A stretch of DNA of 64,000 bases, taken from Palsa-504 sp963819785 (GTDB lineage Bacteria; Actinomycetota; Actinomycetes; Streptosporangiales; Streptosporangiaceae). Positions 6,942 through 18,600 of this stretch are shown here, one piece after another. The notes beneath the pieces were generated by a model. That model worked only from the letters and a program-made list of their open reading frames with translations. It had not been told where the DNA came from and did not search any database. How positions within the stretch are numbered: the stretch's first letter is position 1; every line of letters begins with the position of its first letter. The translations under genes and the position numbers were made by a program. The stretch is from the NCBI GenBank assembly GCA_963819785.1, contig CAWFXW010000020.1, positions 186,001 to 250,000 of the forward strand, given 5' to 3'.

Positions 6942-7544
6942 ATGGGCATGGACACCGAGACGACGCGCGCGGGCGGTGACGCCGCCACCGGGCCGGTGGT
7001 GGTGCGCCGGTCCGGGCAGGGCTGGCAGGTCGGGGCGGAACAGACCACCGACCTGACCAGCGCCATGGTGCTCGCCGACCTGCTGGCCGCCGACCTCGGC
7101 ACGCCCGCGGTGCCGCTGGCCCTGCCGACTTCTGGGCCGACTTCTGGGCCGACTTCTGGGCCGCCTTCCGGCCCGCCCGCCGGGCGGCCTTCTGGCGCGG
7201 CGCCGGCCAGGCCGCGCGATGAGGCCGACGAGGCGGCCCGGCTGGCGGTGACCGTGGCCCAGCTCGAGCACGCGCTGTCCGCCCGGGTCCGGATCGAGCA
7301 GGCCATCGGGGTGCTCGCCGAGCGGCACCGGCTCCGGCCGCGGCAGGCATTCGACCTGCTCAGGAACGTGGCCAGGTCCCGCGGTCAGAAGGTCCTGGAT
7401 ATCGCGGAGGCGGTGGTGGACAGCGCGTCCAACCCGCTGCTGCCCCTGCCCGAGGAACTGGCCCGCAAGCAGCTCGGCCCGCGCAAGCGCGGCCGCTCCC
7501 CGCGGCACGCCCGGACCGGGGAAAATGTCGGCGGGGGTCTGTAG
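6942..7544 (+). CDS. ANTAR-domain protein
   Basis: This 200-residue protein carries an ANTAR domain at about 110-165 (LSARVRIEQAIGVLAERHRL followed by RQAFDLLRNVARSRGQKVLDIAEAVV). ANTAR domains bind paired RNA hairpins and act as antiterminators. The N-terminal ~50 residues do not resemble a receiver or GAF sensor. The linker holds a tripled 12-base repeat coding T-S-G-P (7128-7163) and is Pro/Gly-rich. The C-terminal tail is basic. With no sensor domain visible, its signal is unknown. Start codons at 6942 and 6948 are both possible. Confidence 0.8.
   Translation: MGMDTETTRAGGDAATGPVVVRRSGQGWQVGAEQTTDLTSAMVLADLLAADLGTPAVPLALPTSGPTSGPTSGPPSGPPAGRPSGAAPARPRDEADEAARLAVTVAQLEHALSARVRIEQAIGVLAERHRLRPRQAFDLLRNVARSRGQKVLDIAEAVVDSASNPLLPLPEELARKQLGPRKRGRSPRHARTGENVGGGL
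7128..7163 (+). repeat. 12-base tandem repeat inside the ANTAR gene
   Basis: ACTTCTGGGCCG occurs three times in a row, coding T-S-G-P, followed by two degenerate units. Confidence 0.9.
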
Positions 7545-7570
7545 AGTCCTGCGACGGGGCAGGCGCCGGG

Positions 7571-7723
7571 TTACGGCTGGCGGTTACGCCTCACGTCACC
7601 GACGAAGGCCTGCCAGCTGGCCGGGGGGAAGGCCAGGGCAGGCAGCGCGGCATTCTTGCTGTCCCGCACCCAGATATAACCGGCGCCGGGCCGCGCGACT
7701 TCCACGCAATTCCCGTCGGCCGC
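7571..7723 (-). pseudogene. DUF397 remnant
   Basis: The minus strand encodes ADGNCVEVARPG then GYIWVRDSKN and a tail FPPASWQAFVGDVRRNRQP before a TAA at 7571. This is the conserved C-terminal two-thirds of DUF397, a ~60-residue actinobacterial family usually paired with an XRE-type regulator. The normal N-terminal W-R-K-S-S-x-S-G motif is absent, and no partner regulator is nearby. The frame stays open upstream but is unlike the family, so I read it as a truncated copy. Confidence 0.6.
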
Positions 7724-7726
7724 TTG

Positions 7727-8001
7727 ACGCGGCCTTCCGGCTGCTCGACGCGCCGCGCCTGAAGGACCGTCTACGCCAGGTAGGGACGCCCCTGGTCCTG
7801 GTCGTGTCGGAGGACATCTACTGGTCCATCGTGCAGCACGAGTACGACGGCATTCCCGGAAAAGCCTTCGAACCGCTGGTCCGGGTTACGGTGGCCGGAC
7901 GGCGGCGGCGAGGCTGGGTGCACGTCCCCGCTCCCCGGCTCGCGCCCAGACGCGCTTTGGTAGCGGCGGCGGACCGTAAGAGCGCAGCGATCGCCGCCTG
8001 A
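7727..8001 (+). other. Possible decayed coding fragment
   Basis: The plus strand reads AFRLLDAPRLKDRLRQVGTP and then LVLVVSEDIYWSIVQHEYDG with good GC-rich third positions. No start codon or ribosome binding site precedes it, and the tail turns into an arginine-rich run. It looks like the middle of a gene that has lost its start. The family is not recognised. Confidence 0.3.
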
Positions 8002-8040
8002 CCGAACGTGAAGCGCCGCAGGCCTCGATGCAGAAGTTGC

Positions 8041-8066
8041 AGTACTGCAGTAAATACTGCAGTACT
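8041..8066. promoter_or_regulatory. Perfect 26-base palindrome upstream of parA-like gene
   Basis: AGTACTGCAGTA (8041-8052) and its reverse complement (8055-8066) flank AA. The palindromic 10-mer TACTGCAGTA therefore occurs twice, 12 bases apart. It lies 82 bases before the ParA start codon in an AT-rich patch. Such repeats suit a ribbon-helix-helix dimer and could be an operator or a centromere-like site. Confidence 0.65.
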
Positions 8067-8136
8067 TAATGTGCTGGTCGGGGCGTACCTGGCCAGCCAT
8101 CCTCGCGACTGGCTACCGTAACCTCCCCGACGCTGC

Positions 8137-8142
8137 GATAAT
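8137..8142 (+). promoter_or_regulatory. -10 element for leaderless parA-like transcript
   Basis: TGCGATAAT has an extended -10 form; the hexamer ends six bases before the ATG at 8149, and no Shine-Dalgarno is present. Confidence 0.55.
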
Positions 8143-8148
8143 GCCCAG

Positions 8149-8823
8149 ATGACAGGGCTGAGCCTCGCCCTGGCCAACCTGAAGCCGGGCACGGGCAAGA
8201 CCACATCCGCGGTCTGGCTGGCCCATGTTTTCGCTCAGGCCGGCAACAGCGTGCTCCTGGTGGACGCCGACCCGTCGGGCAGCGCGCTGGAATGGTCCGA
8301 CCTGGCCGCCATGTATCCCGGCCTGGTGCCGGAGCAGGCGGCGTTCCCGTTCCGGATCGTGGCCCTGCCCTCGCGCGAGTTGCACCGCCGCCTGCCCGAG
8401 ATCGCCAAGCACGACGACGTGGTTATCATCGACACGCCGCAGATCGAGGACCACGCGGCGATCGCCCGGTCGGCGCTGCGGTACGCCGACGAGATCTTGA
8501 TCCCGTGCGCCCCCAGCCCGATCGAGATCAACCGGACCACGCCAGTCCGGGACGAGATCGCCGAGATCCGGGAGGTCCGGGACAAACCGGTGCGCTCGGC
8601 CGTCCTGCTCAACCGCTGCGTGGCGCGGGCGCACTCCACCACCGACGCCCGGGAGGCGCTCGTCGACCTTGGCTATGACGTGCTGACCACGGTGGTGCCC
8701 AGGCGCGAGGTCTACGCGCAGAGCTTCGGGGTGCCGATCAAGCAGGCCGGCTGCGACGTATGGCGTCAGGTGGCCCGAGACCTCATCGAGCGCTGCGCCC
8801 CGCTGTGCGGCGTCCGGTCATGA
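8149..8823 (+). CDS. ParA/MinD-family partition ATPase
   Basis: This 224-residue Walker-type ATPase has a deviant P-loop KPGTGKTT (12-19), followed by VLLVDADPSGSAL (Walker A') and VVIIDTPQ (Walker B). It lacks the N-terminal DNA-binding extension of the longer type Ia ParA proteins, so it matches the short ParA class (type Ib) that pairs with a small ribbon-helix-helix partner. That partner is encoded next, overlapping by four bases. The promoter hexamer GATAAT lies directly before the ATG, and a perfect palindrome lies upstream. The chromosomal ParA of actinobacteria sits near oriC with ParB; this one does not, so it may be a captured plasmid partition module or position an unknown cargo. 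Confidence 0.88.
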   Translation: MTGLSLALANLKPGTGKTTSAVWLAHVFAQAGNSVLLVDADPSGSALEWSDLAAMYPGLVPEQAAFPFRIVALPSRELHRRLPEIAKHDDVVIIDTPQIEDHAAIARSALRYADEILIPCAPSPIEINRTTPVRDEIAEIREVRDKPVRSAVLLNRCVARAHSTTDAREALVDLGYDVLTTVVPRREVYAQSFGVPIKQAGCDVWRQVARDLIERCAPLCGVRS

Positions 8824-9119
8824 CCGCGCAGAAGGAGCGCGAGCTGCGCAAGGCGCAGATGGCGGCCGCGGCGGCCCGGCGGGCCGAGCCGGACGCGCGC
8901 CCCGCGGGCCGGACCGCGATCCGGTCCAAGCCGGTCCGGATCACCCTGGACCTGAGCCCCGAGCTGTACCGGGAGCTGACCGGATGGGCCGACGAGGCCG
9001 CGGTCACGCTCGGCGTGCCGCGGGTGTCGCTGGCCGACGCGGTGCGGGCCATGATCCGGGTCACCGCGGACCATCCCGACCAGGTGCTGGAGCGGCTGCG
9101 CCGGGACCGCGACAAGTAG
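8820..9119 (+). CDS. Ribbon-helix-helix partner of the ParA-like ATPase
   Basis: The 99-residue protein starts at an ATG overlapping the ParA stop (ATGA). Residues 1-37 are a charged, Ala/Arg-rich flexible arm. Residues 38-82 fit a ribbon-helix-helix fold: strand KPVRITLDLS, helix PELYRELTGWADEA, and helix SLADAVRAMIRVTAD. This layout, a disordered N-terminal arm followed by RHH, is that of ParG-like centromere-binding proteins, whose arms stimulate the ATPase of their ParA partner. It probably binds the TACTGCAGTA palindrome upstream of the operon. The assignment is by pattern only. Confidence 0.7.
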   Translation: MTAQKERELRKAQMAAAAARRAEPDARPAGRTAIRSKPVRITLDLSPELYRELTGWADEAAVTLGVPRVSLADAVRAMIRVTADHPDQVLERLRRDRDK

Positions 9120-9174
9120 CAGATGTCCAGGGTCAGGCGCGGGCGGCGGCCGACCGCGGGGGTCTGGCCGAGGG

Positions 9175-11058
<1,884 letters not shown>

Positions 11059-11115
11059 GCGTGAGACTCGTTCGTTCGGGGTCCGGGAGCTGCCACTGGA
11101 TCGAGTGGCTGACTC

Positions 11116-11121
11116 TAGTCT
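11116..11121 (+). promoter_or_regulatory. -10 element for the PhyH-type gene
   Basis: TAGTCT ends seven bases before the in-frame GTG at 11129, with no Shine-Dalgarno. An inverted repeat GCCACT/AGTGGC lies just upstream, about 11091-11108. Confidence 0.4.
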
Positions 11122-11128
11122 AATGAGG

Positions 11129-12129
11129 GTGCCCGATGTTCTATTCCTCGCGGACCTGGCTGAGCTGGTCGAGACCACGACCCAGCTGGGCGATTACCCT
11201 CAGGCCAGCAGCGTCGAGCAGAACGTGCTGATCTACGACGGCGGGCGGCTGCGCGGCGAGCTCGCCGATCCGGGACGCCGGCAGGAGGTCCGGGACGAGT
11301 GGGTCCGGGCGCTGCGCGACGGGCCGGGCATCGTGGTGCTGGCCGGGGCGTTCGGCGATCTGGCGGTGGTGGAGGCGGCCACGCGGGAGTTCGAGGCGAT
11401 CATCGCCGCGCAGCACGCGGCGGGCGGCGCGGCCGGGGATCACTTCGCGGCGGCCGGGCAGAACGACCGGATCTGGAACGCGCTGGAGAAGCTGGCCCGG
11501 CAGGCCGCCCGGTACCCGGCCCACGTGCACCTGCTGTCGCCGGCCCTCACCTTGCAGGGCGCGGTGGCGCACACGGACATGCCGGTGCCGACCGGCCCGA
11601 CGATGTACCTGCCGCACTCGCAGAAGTACCTGCCCGGCTACCTGGCCTTCCGGCGGCCCGAGTTCGCGGAGTACTTCGAGGCGCACCACGTCCAGCTTCC
11701 GCTGCGCCGGGGCGACGCGGTGTTCTTCAACCCGGCGCTGCTGCACGGCGCGGGCGCCAACCACACCGGCGACGTCTACCGGATGGCGAACCTGCTGCAG
11801 GTGTCCTCGCCAGTGTTGGCTATACAGGCGGGCGGGCCATGGAGGCGGTCGACCGGACCGCGATGTCGGCCGCGGTGTTCCCGGCGCTGCGGGCCATGCG
11901 CGCGGCCGGGACCGCGCCGGCCCAGATCCAGCCGAAACTGATCGCGAACGTGATCGCGGCGTGCGCGGAGGGCTACTCCTTCCCGACCAACCTGGACCGG
12001 GACCAGCCCGTCGACGGGCTGGCGCCGCCGACCCAGGCGCAGATCCTGACCCGGGCGGTTACCGAGGACTGGCCCGCGGCGCGGTTGGCGACCGAACTGG
12101 CGGCGTGGGCCGCGCGGCGCGTGAGCTGA
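11129..12129 (+). pseudogene. PhyH-type Fe(II)/2-oxoglutarate dioxygenase, frameshifted
   Basis: The first frame (to about 11815) encodes a phytanoyl-CoA dioxygenase-family protein with the metal motif AHTDMPVPTGPTM (His-x-Asp), a SQKYLPGYLAF segment, the distal His in LLHGAGANHTGD and the 2-oxoglutarate arginine region VYRMANLLQVSS. After NLLQVSS homology moves to another frame, GRAMEAVDRTAMSAAVFPAL, running to a stop at 12129. The shift lies between 11810 and 11840. Either the gene is broken or a base is wrong in the sequence; without it the protein would be ~333 residues. An ATG six bases upstream (11123) is an alternative start. Confidence 0.7.
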
Positions 12130-12346
12130 CCGGATGGCGGCCGCGGGGACCACGGACCGTTCCGTAAAAATGGGCTCTGACCTGGCCTAAGCCGGCTTAG
12201 ACGGATGCTGGGGGCCGGCGCCCTGGCCTAAGGCCTTCCCGGGCCCGCAAGATAAGGAATACGTCCGATGCGGGGGGCGGGGTCTTACGGCGAATCTTGA
12301 GGATGTGAGAACCAGACAGGTTCCCACGGGGGTTCGAGGAGGAACC

Positions 12347-12571
12347 ATGCATCCCGAGATTCTGCGTGAACTGAACGCGCAGTACGGCCGTGACCTGCGG
12401 CAGCGGGCGGACCGGGCGCAGCTGGCCCGGGCCGTGAGCAAGGGGCGGCGGGCCGCCAGGCGCCACGCCAGGGACGAGGCCGAGGCGTTCGTCGCGCTCG
12501 CCATCCCGGACTACGTGGACGGCTCGTTCGCCACCGAGGCGGCCGTGCCCGCCGCCCGCCACGCAGCCTGA
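12347..12571 (+). CDS. Small basic hypothetical protein
   Basis: This 74-residue protein starts at an ATG with GAGGAGG six bases upstream. It is helical and charged: MHPEILRELNAQYGRDLRQR, then a basic stretch KGRRAARRHARDEAEAF and a hydrophobic end ALAIPDYVDGSF. Similar short proteins with an N-terminal MHPEI(L/M)RELA motif are common in actinobacteria and have no known role. It ends nine bases before the first LAL regulator and may share its transcript. Confidence 0.7.
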   Translation: MHPEILRELNAQYGRDLRQRADRAQLARAVSKGRRAARRHARDEAEAFVALAIPDYVDGSFATEAAVPAARHAA

Positions 12572-12580
12572 GGCGGGGCG

Positions 12581-15500
12581 GTGACCGTCCCGGCGCCCGC
12601 TCCCCCTCCTGAAATATCAGGGCCGCATGGCATGCTGACAGGAGAGATGAGCGGGCGAGCCGCCAGTCCCGTCCTGGTCGGACGAGACGAGCAGATGGCC
12701 GCCCTGGACGCCGCGTTCGGCGGCGCGCGCCAGGGCGGCCCTAAGGCTGTGCTGCTCGGCGGTGAGGCCGGGGTGGGCAAGTCCCGGCTGGTCAGCGAGT
12801 TCGGCCAGGCGGCTGTCGCGGCCGGGGCGCGGGTGCTGACCGGCGGCTGCCTGGAGCTGGGCACCGACGGGCTGCCGTTCGCGCCGTTCACCGCGGTGCT
12901 GCGCGATCTGGTTCACGAGCTGGGCGCGGACGCGGTGGCCTCGATGCTGCCCGGCCGGACCACACGGGGGCTGGCCCGGCTGCTGCCCGAGCTTGGCGAG
13001 CCGGACACCAGCTCGAACATCATCTGGGACCCGGGCGAGGCGCGGGCGCGGCTGTTCGAGGAGGTGCTCAGCGCGCTTGACCACCTGACCCGGCACTCGC
13101 CGGTGGTGCTAGTCATCGAGGACGCGCACTGGGCCGACCGGTCGAGCCGGGACCTGCTGACCTTCCTGATCGGCAACCAGCGGGCCATCAGCGGCCTGCT
13201 GATCATCGTCACGTACCGCTCCGACGAGCTGCACCGGACCCACCCGCTGCGGCCGCTGCTGGCCGCGCTGGACCGGATCGCCTGGGTCGAGCGGATCGAG
13301 CTTCCCCGGCTGACCAGCCAGGACACCGCCGAGCTGGCCGCGGGGATCCTCGGCCGCGAGCTCGCCGCGGACCTGGCCGAGGCGCTGTACCGGCGCACCG
13401 AGGGCAACCCGCTGTTCGTGGAGACGCTGCTCGGCTGCGACGGCGAGCTGACCTGCGAGCTGCCGGAGTCGCTGCGTGACCTGCTGCTGGCCGGGGTGCG
13501 GCGGCTGCCCGAGGACACCCAGGAGGTGCTGCGGGTGGCCAGCGCGGGCGGCGAGACCACCGGGCACGACCTGCTCGCGGCGGTCACCGGGCTGGACGAC
13601 GCGGCGCTGACCGGCGCGCTGCGCCCGGCGGTGACGGCCAACGTGCTGCGCGCGCACGCCGGCGGGTACACGTTCCGGCACGAGCTGATCCGCGAGGCGG
13701 TGCACGAGGACCTGATGCCCGGCGAGCACGGACGGCTGCACAGCCGCTTCGCCGAGGCCATCGACGCCGACCCGGGGCTGGTCCCGCCGGGCCGGGCCGC
13801 GATCGAGATGGCCCACCACTGGCACGCCGCGCACGACTCGGTCTGGGCGCTGATCGGCGCGTGGCGGGCGGCGGCGCAGGCGGGCCGGGCGGTGGCCCCC
13901 GCCGAGCGGCTGTCGCTGCTGGCCCGGGTGCTGGAGCTGTGGGATCAGGTGCCGGACGCCGTGGAGCGGATCGAGGCCGACCACGCGCGGGTCCTGGAGG
14001 AAGCCACCTGCGCTGCTTCTGACGCAGGGGAGTTCGAGCGGGGCATCGCGCTGTCCAGCTCGGCGCTGAAGGAGCTGGATCCTTCGGCCTGGCCGGCTCG
14101 CGTCGCGCAACTGCTCGAGACCCGCGGCCACTTCAAGAAGCACTTGGGCCGCAAGGACTTCTCCGACGACTTCGCGGCGGCGCTGGCGATCGCCCCGGCC
14201 GACGTGCCGGCCGTCCGGATCCCGATCCTGCTGGCCGCGGCGCGCTGCGTCCCGACGGTGGCGCTGGATCGCTCCTACGCCGAGGAGGCCCTGGACCTGG
14301 CCCGGGCGTCGCGGGACGAGGCGAGCGAGGCGGACGCGCTGATGACGCTGGCCATGTTCCGGGCGGGCGCCGGGCAGCAGGCCGGGACCGGCAGCGATCC
14401 GATCGAGCTGATCGGGCGGGCGCGCGAGATGGCCCTCCGGGCCGGGCGGCCCGATCTGCTGGCCAAGGCCGCGATCAACGAGTCGCACCTGCTCGAGGGG
14501 GCGGGCGAGCACGAGCTCGCCGCCGAGGCGGCCCGCCGGGGCGTGTCCGGGCCGGACGAGCCCTACCTGCCCCCGACCAAGCGCATCCTGCTCGCCATCA
14601 ACCAGGCCGAGTCGCTGTACGCGCTCGGCCGGTGGGACGAGGCGCTGTCGGTGGCGCAGGCCGCACGGGACTTCCAGTACACCTCGCTGCCGCTGCACCG
14701 GTCCAACCTCGCGGTCCTGGTCGGGCTCAGCGCGCTGGCCCGGGGCGACGTCCCGGCCGCGGCTTCGGCTTACTCGGCCGCGGCCGAGCTGCTGCGCGGC
14801 TCGCCGGCCGAGGACGAGTATCATCTGCCGCTCGGCCAGCTGCAGATCCTGCTGCGCCTGGCCGCGGACGGACCGGTTTTGGCTCTATCTGCTGCGGTGG
14901 AGGCCGTCGAGGGTTTCGAGCTGTCCGGCGGCAGCCCGCGGTACGCGTGGCCGATGGTGGTGGCCGCGGCGCAGGCGGGTGCCGAGGCCTCTGATGACGT
15001 TTTGCTGGAGCGGCTGCGGACCATCGCGGAGAAGCTGGAGGTGTTCGGGCCGGTGCAGGAGGCCGCGCGGCTGACGTTCCTGGCGTTTTCTGCTGACGCT
15101 GCCGGTGCTGCCGGTGCTGCCGGTGCTTCCGGTGCTTCCGGTGCTTTGTGGGACGCGGCCGCGGCGGCGTGGGCGGCGGTCGGCGAGCCGTATCCGCGGG
15201 CGCAGGCGCTGTGGCACGCGGCCGCCGCGGCGCTCGCGGACGGCGACCGGGAGGGTGCCGAAGAGCGGCTGCGCGGCGCGGCATCGCTGGCGTCCGCCCT
15301 GGGCGCGGTGTCGCTGGCCGAGCAGATCGCGCTGCTGGGGCGGCGGGGGCGGATCGTGCTGGACCCGGCTTCCGCCGCTGCTTCCCCCGCTGCCGGTGCG
15401 GGCCTCGGGCTGACCGCGCGTGAGCTGGAGGTGCTGCGGCTGGTGGCGGCGGGGCGCAGCAACCGGGAGATCGCCAACGAGCTGTTCATCTCGCCCAAGA

Positions 15501-15604
15501 CGGCCAGCGTGCACGTGTCCAACATCTTGGCCAAGCTCGGCGCGGCCAGCCGCGGCGAGGCCGCGGCTAGGGCTCACGCCCTGCACCTGGTCGATCCGTC
15601 CTAG
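12581..15604 (+). CDS. LAL-family (large ATP-binding LuxR) regulator 1
   Basis: This 1007-residue protein is a LAL-type activator: N-terminal AAA/NB-ARC-like ATPase with VLVGRDEQMAAL, Walker A GGEAGVGKSR (about 61-70) and Walker B VVLVIEDAHWAD, a long TPR-like helical middle, and a C-terminal LuxR helix-turn-helix (LTARELEVLRLVAAGRSNRE then ANELFISPKTASVHVSNIL). LAL proteins integrate ATP and ligand binding to activate catabolic or secondary-metabolite genes; the targets are unknown. The GTG at 12581 is weakly supported, and ATGs at about 12629, 12632 or 12647 are possible. A run of short alanine/glycine/serine repeats lies near residues 840-855. Confidence 0.9.
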   Translation: MTVPAPAPPPEISGPHGMLTGEMSGRAASPVLVGRDEQMAALDAAFGGARQGGPKAVLLGGEAGVGKSRLVSEFGQAAVAAGARVLTGGCLELGTDGLPFAPFTAVLRDLVHELGADAVASMLPGRTTRGLARLLPELGEPDTSSNIIWDPGEARARLFEEVLSALDHLTRHSPVVLVIEDAHWADRSSRDLLTFLIGNQRAISGLLIIVTYRSDELHRTHPLRPLLAALDRIAWVERIELPRLTSQDTAELAAGILGRELAADLAEALYRRTEGNPLFVETLLGCDGELTCELPESLRDLLLAGVRRLPEDTQEVLRVASAGGETTGHDLLAAVTGLDDAALTGALRPAVTANVLRAHAGGYTFRHELIREAVHEDLMPGEHGRLHSRFAEAIDADPGLVPPGRAAIEMAHHWHAAHDSVWALIGAWRAAAQAGRAVAPAERLSLLARVLELWDQVPDAVERIEADHARVLEEATCAASDAGEFERGIALSSSALKELDPSAWPARVAQLLETRGHFKKHLGRKDFSDDFAAALAIAPADVPAVRIPILLAAARCVPTVALDRSYAEEALDLARASRDEASEADALMTLAMFRAGAGQQAGTGSDPIELIGRAREMALRAGRPDLLAKAAINESHLLEGAGEHELAAEAARRGVSGPDEPYLPPTKRILLAINQAESLYALGRWDEALSVAQAARDFQYTSLPLHRSNLAVLVGLSALARGDVPAAASAYSAAAELLRGSPAEDEYHLPLGQLQILLRLAADGPVLALSAAVEAVEGFELSGGSPRYAWPMVVAAAQAGAEASDDVLLERLRTIAEKLEVFGPVQEAARLTFLAFSADAAGAAGAAGASGASGALWDAAAAAWAAVGEPYPRAQALWHAAAAALADGDREGAEERLRGAASLASALGAVSLAEQIALLGRRGRIVLDPASAAASPAAGAGLGLTARELEVLRLVAAGRSNREIANELFISPKTASVHVSNILAKLGAASRGEAAARAHALHLVDPS

Positions 15605-15637
15605 TTTGCTGTCCTAGTTTTCCGGCGTCGCGGCCCT

Positions 15638-15643
15638 TATCGT
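15638..15643 (+). promoter_or_regulatory. -10 element for LAL regulator 2
   Basis: TATCGT ends six bases before the GTG at 15650; no Shine-Dalgarno is present, so the transcript is probably leaderless. Confidence 0.5.
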
Positions 15644-15649
15644 GACCCC

Positions 15650-18600
15650 GTGGGGGGTGACGTGGCCCTGGTGGGCCGTGACCGTGAGCTGGCGCGGGTC
15701 ACCGGTCTGCTCGACGACGCCCTGGCCGGGCGCGGGCGGCTGGTGCTGTGCACCGGCGAGGCCGGGATCGGGAAGACCCGGCTGGCCGAGGAACTGGCCG
15801 CGGCCGCTGCGGCCCGGGGCGTTCCGGTGGTGTGGGCCCGGGTGGCCGACCAGGGTAGCTCGCCGCCGTACGGCTTGTGGCGGCTGGTGCTTGACGACGC
15901 CGTGGTGAGTTCGGGTACCGCGGCTGCGGCGGGTGACCTGTGGCCGGCCGCGCTCGACGGTGCCGACCTGGGGGCCGACCTGGGGGCCGACCTGGGGGCC
16001 GACCTGGGAGCCGAGTCCAGCGTGGTGCGGCGGTTCGCGCTGTTCGCCGAGGTCCGGCGGCGGCTGGCGCAGGCGGCCGCGGGCGGCGGCCTGGTGCTGG
16101 TGCTCGATGATCTGCAGTGGGCCGACGAGGCGTCGGCGGTGCTGCTGGCGGAGATTGCCCGCCAGCTTCGGGGGATGCGCATCCTGGCCCTCGCGACCTA
16201 CCGGCCCGGCGGCGACCCGGGGTCGCTGGCGCGGCTGTCGGCCGAGGCGAACACCGAGCGGGTCGACCTCACCGGCCTGCCCGCCGCAGCGGTCGGCGAA
16301 CTGCTGCTTGCCGCCGGGCTGGAGGCGTCGCCGGATCGTGTTCACCTGGTGCACGCCGAGACCGGCGGCAACCCGTTCCTGGTCCGGGAGCTGGCCCGGT
16401 CGCTGGCTGGCGCGTCGGGTCCTTTGGGTCCTTCTGGTTCTTTTGGTCCTTCTGGTTCTTTTGGTCCTTCTGGCCCGGCGGTGCCGGGGCGGGTGCTCGA
16501 GGCGACGGTCTACCGGCTCAGTCAGCTGACGGATCAGGCTCGGGAGGTGGTGCAGGCGGCGGCGGTGGCCGGCAACAGCTTCTCGGCCGGGGTAGTGGCC
16601 GCGATGCTGGGCAGGCCGGTACTGAGCCTGCTCGGCCCGCTATCGCAGTGCGCGGCGGCCGGCTTCCTGGCCGCCGGTGACCGTCCAGGCGATTACCGCT
16701 TCTCGCACGCGCTGGTCAGTTCGGCGGTCGTGGCCCAGCTGAACGCGGAGGACCAGCGGCAGCTGCACGCCGCGGCGGCGGACGCGATCGAGGCGCTGTA
16801 CGTGGGCCGGGTGCGGCTGCACCTGGCGGAGGTGGCCCGGCATCGCGTCGAGGCGTCGTGGCCCGGCGACCGGGCCCGGGCGGTGGCGGCGTGTGCGGCC
16901 GCCGCGTCCGTGGCCTGGGAGGACCTGGCGTTCGAGGAGGCCGCGCGCCTGTACCGGCAGGCGCTGTCGGCCGGGTCGGATGAACTCGGCGAAGCTGACC
17001 TGTCCCGGCTGGAGCTGGCCCTGGCCGCGGCTCTGCACCGCAGCGGCGACCTGCCGGGTGCTCAGAAGATGGCGGTCCGGGCGGCCCGGCGCGCCGAGCT
17101 TCGGCGGGACCGGCCGGGGCTGGCTCGCGCGGCCCTGGTGATGGAGGCCGCGGGCGTTCCGGAATGGGACGGTGAGATCTGCCGCTTCTGCGAGCAGGCC
17201 TTGGCCGATCCCGGGGCCGGGGCGGTACCGGGGGCGGTACCGGGGGCGGTGCCGGGGGCGGTGCCGGGGCCGGGGCCGGGTTGCCCGGCGACCTGCGGGC
17301 CCGGGTGCTTGCCCGGTACGCGCAGGCGCTGGCGTACCGTGGCGACTACGACCGAGCCGAGCAGGTCAGCCGGGACGCGCTGGCCGCCGCCGAAGCAGCG
17401 GCCGCCGAAGCGGTGGCCGAAGCGGTGGCCGATCCGGTCACGCTGGTCGACGCGCTCCGGGCTCGCCAGCTGGCCTGCTCCGCCCCCGAGGGCCTGGCCG
17501 AGCGGATCGTGCTGGCGGGCCGGATGCTCGAGACCGCCGTCGCTCTGGGCAGCGCCTGGGCCGAGATGTGGGGCCGGATGTGGCGGATCGACACCCTGTT
17601 CGAGACCGGCCAGCTCCGGCTCATCCAGCGTGAGCTCACCGACCTCAGTTCCTGCCTGGACCGGGTCAAGCGGCCCGGTCGGGCAATGGCAGTACCTGGA
17701 GAGCGCCGCCACGCTCGCGCTGGCCACCGGGCGCTTCGCCGAGGCAGCGCGGCTGGCCCGCGAGGGATTCAAGCTGTTCAGCGAAATGGGACACCCGGCC
17801 GCGTTCGGCGCACTGGCGGTCATCTTGTCCCAGTCGGGTCTGCACATCGGGATGGACCGGTCCGGCCTGGCCGAGGCGTTCGGCCTCATCCCCGCGCCCC
17901 TGCGGCCCGAGGCCGTGGACACCACCCAGGGCATCGCCACCGTATTCCCCGCGCTCACCCTCGCCCTGATCCGCTTGGACCAGGGCGACCGGGCCGGCGC
18001 CGAGGCGGCCTACGCGCTGGCGGGACCGATCCGGTCCTGGACGCCGCCGGCGGCGATGCGCATGTCGGCCTGGGGCCATGCGCTCGCGGTCGTGATCGGC
18101 CTGGGCCGCACGGCGGATATCGAGTTCCTGGCGTCGCGGTTCGAGCCGTTCCGGGGCCAGCACGTCGCGAACGGCGCCGGCCCCGGGGTCTACATGGGGC
18201 CCGTAGAGTTGCAGACCGGGATGGCGGCCGCGGCGCTGGGGCGCCTGGACGCGGCGGTTTCTGACCTTTCCGCGGCCGTTTCGATCTGCGACGGCAACGG
18301 CGCCCGCGGGTACGCCGTGCAGGCCCGCGTCGAACTCGCCGCCGCCCTGGCTCGCCGGCAGGATCCCGGCGATCTTTCCCGGGCCCGGGCCGTGCTGGAC
18401 GGCGCGGCGGCCGAGGCGGCGCGGCTCGGCATGGAGCCGTTCGTCGAGCGGATCTCGGCACTGCAGGCCCGGCTCGGGCCGGCTGGCTCGCCGCCTTCCG
18501 GCTCGCCGCTGAGCCCGCGCGAGCTCGAGGTGGCCCGGCTGGTCGCGCGCGGGCTGACCAACAAGCAGATCGGCGAGACCCTGTTCGTCTCCGAACGCAC

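Noticed and set aside
13109..14824. A 571-codon open frame antisense to LAL regulator 1
   Set aside because: The composition (Gln/Arg/His/Gly) is that of an antisense shadow; the sense strand has ATPase and HTH motifs.
17281..18264. A separate gene inside LAL 2
   Set aside because: Its first part continues the TPR region of LAL 2, and its second part becomes Arg/Gly-rich where LAL 2's main frame regains homology; it is best explained by frameshifts.
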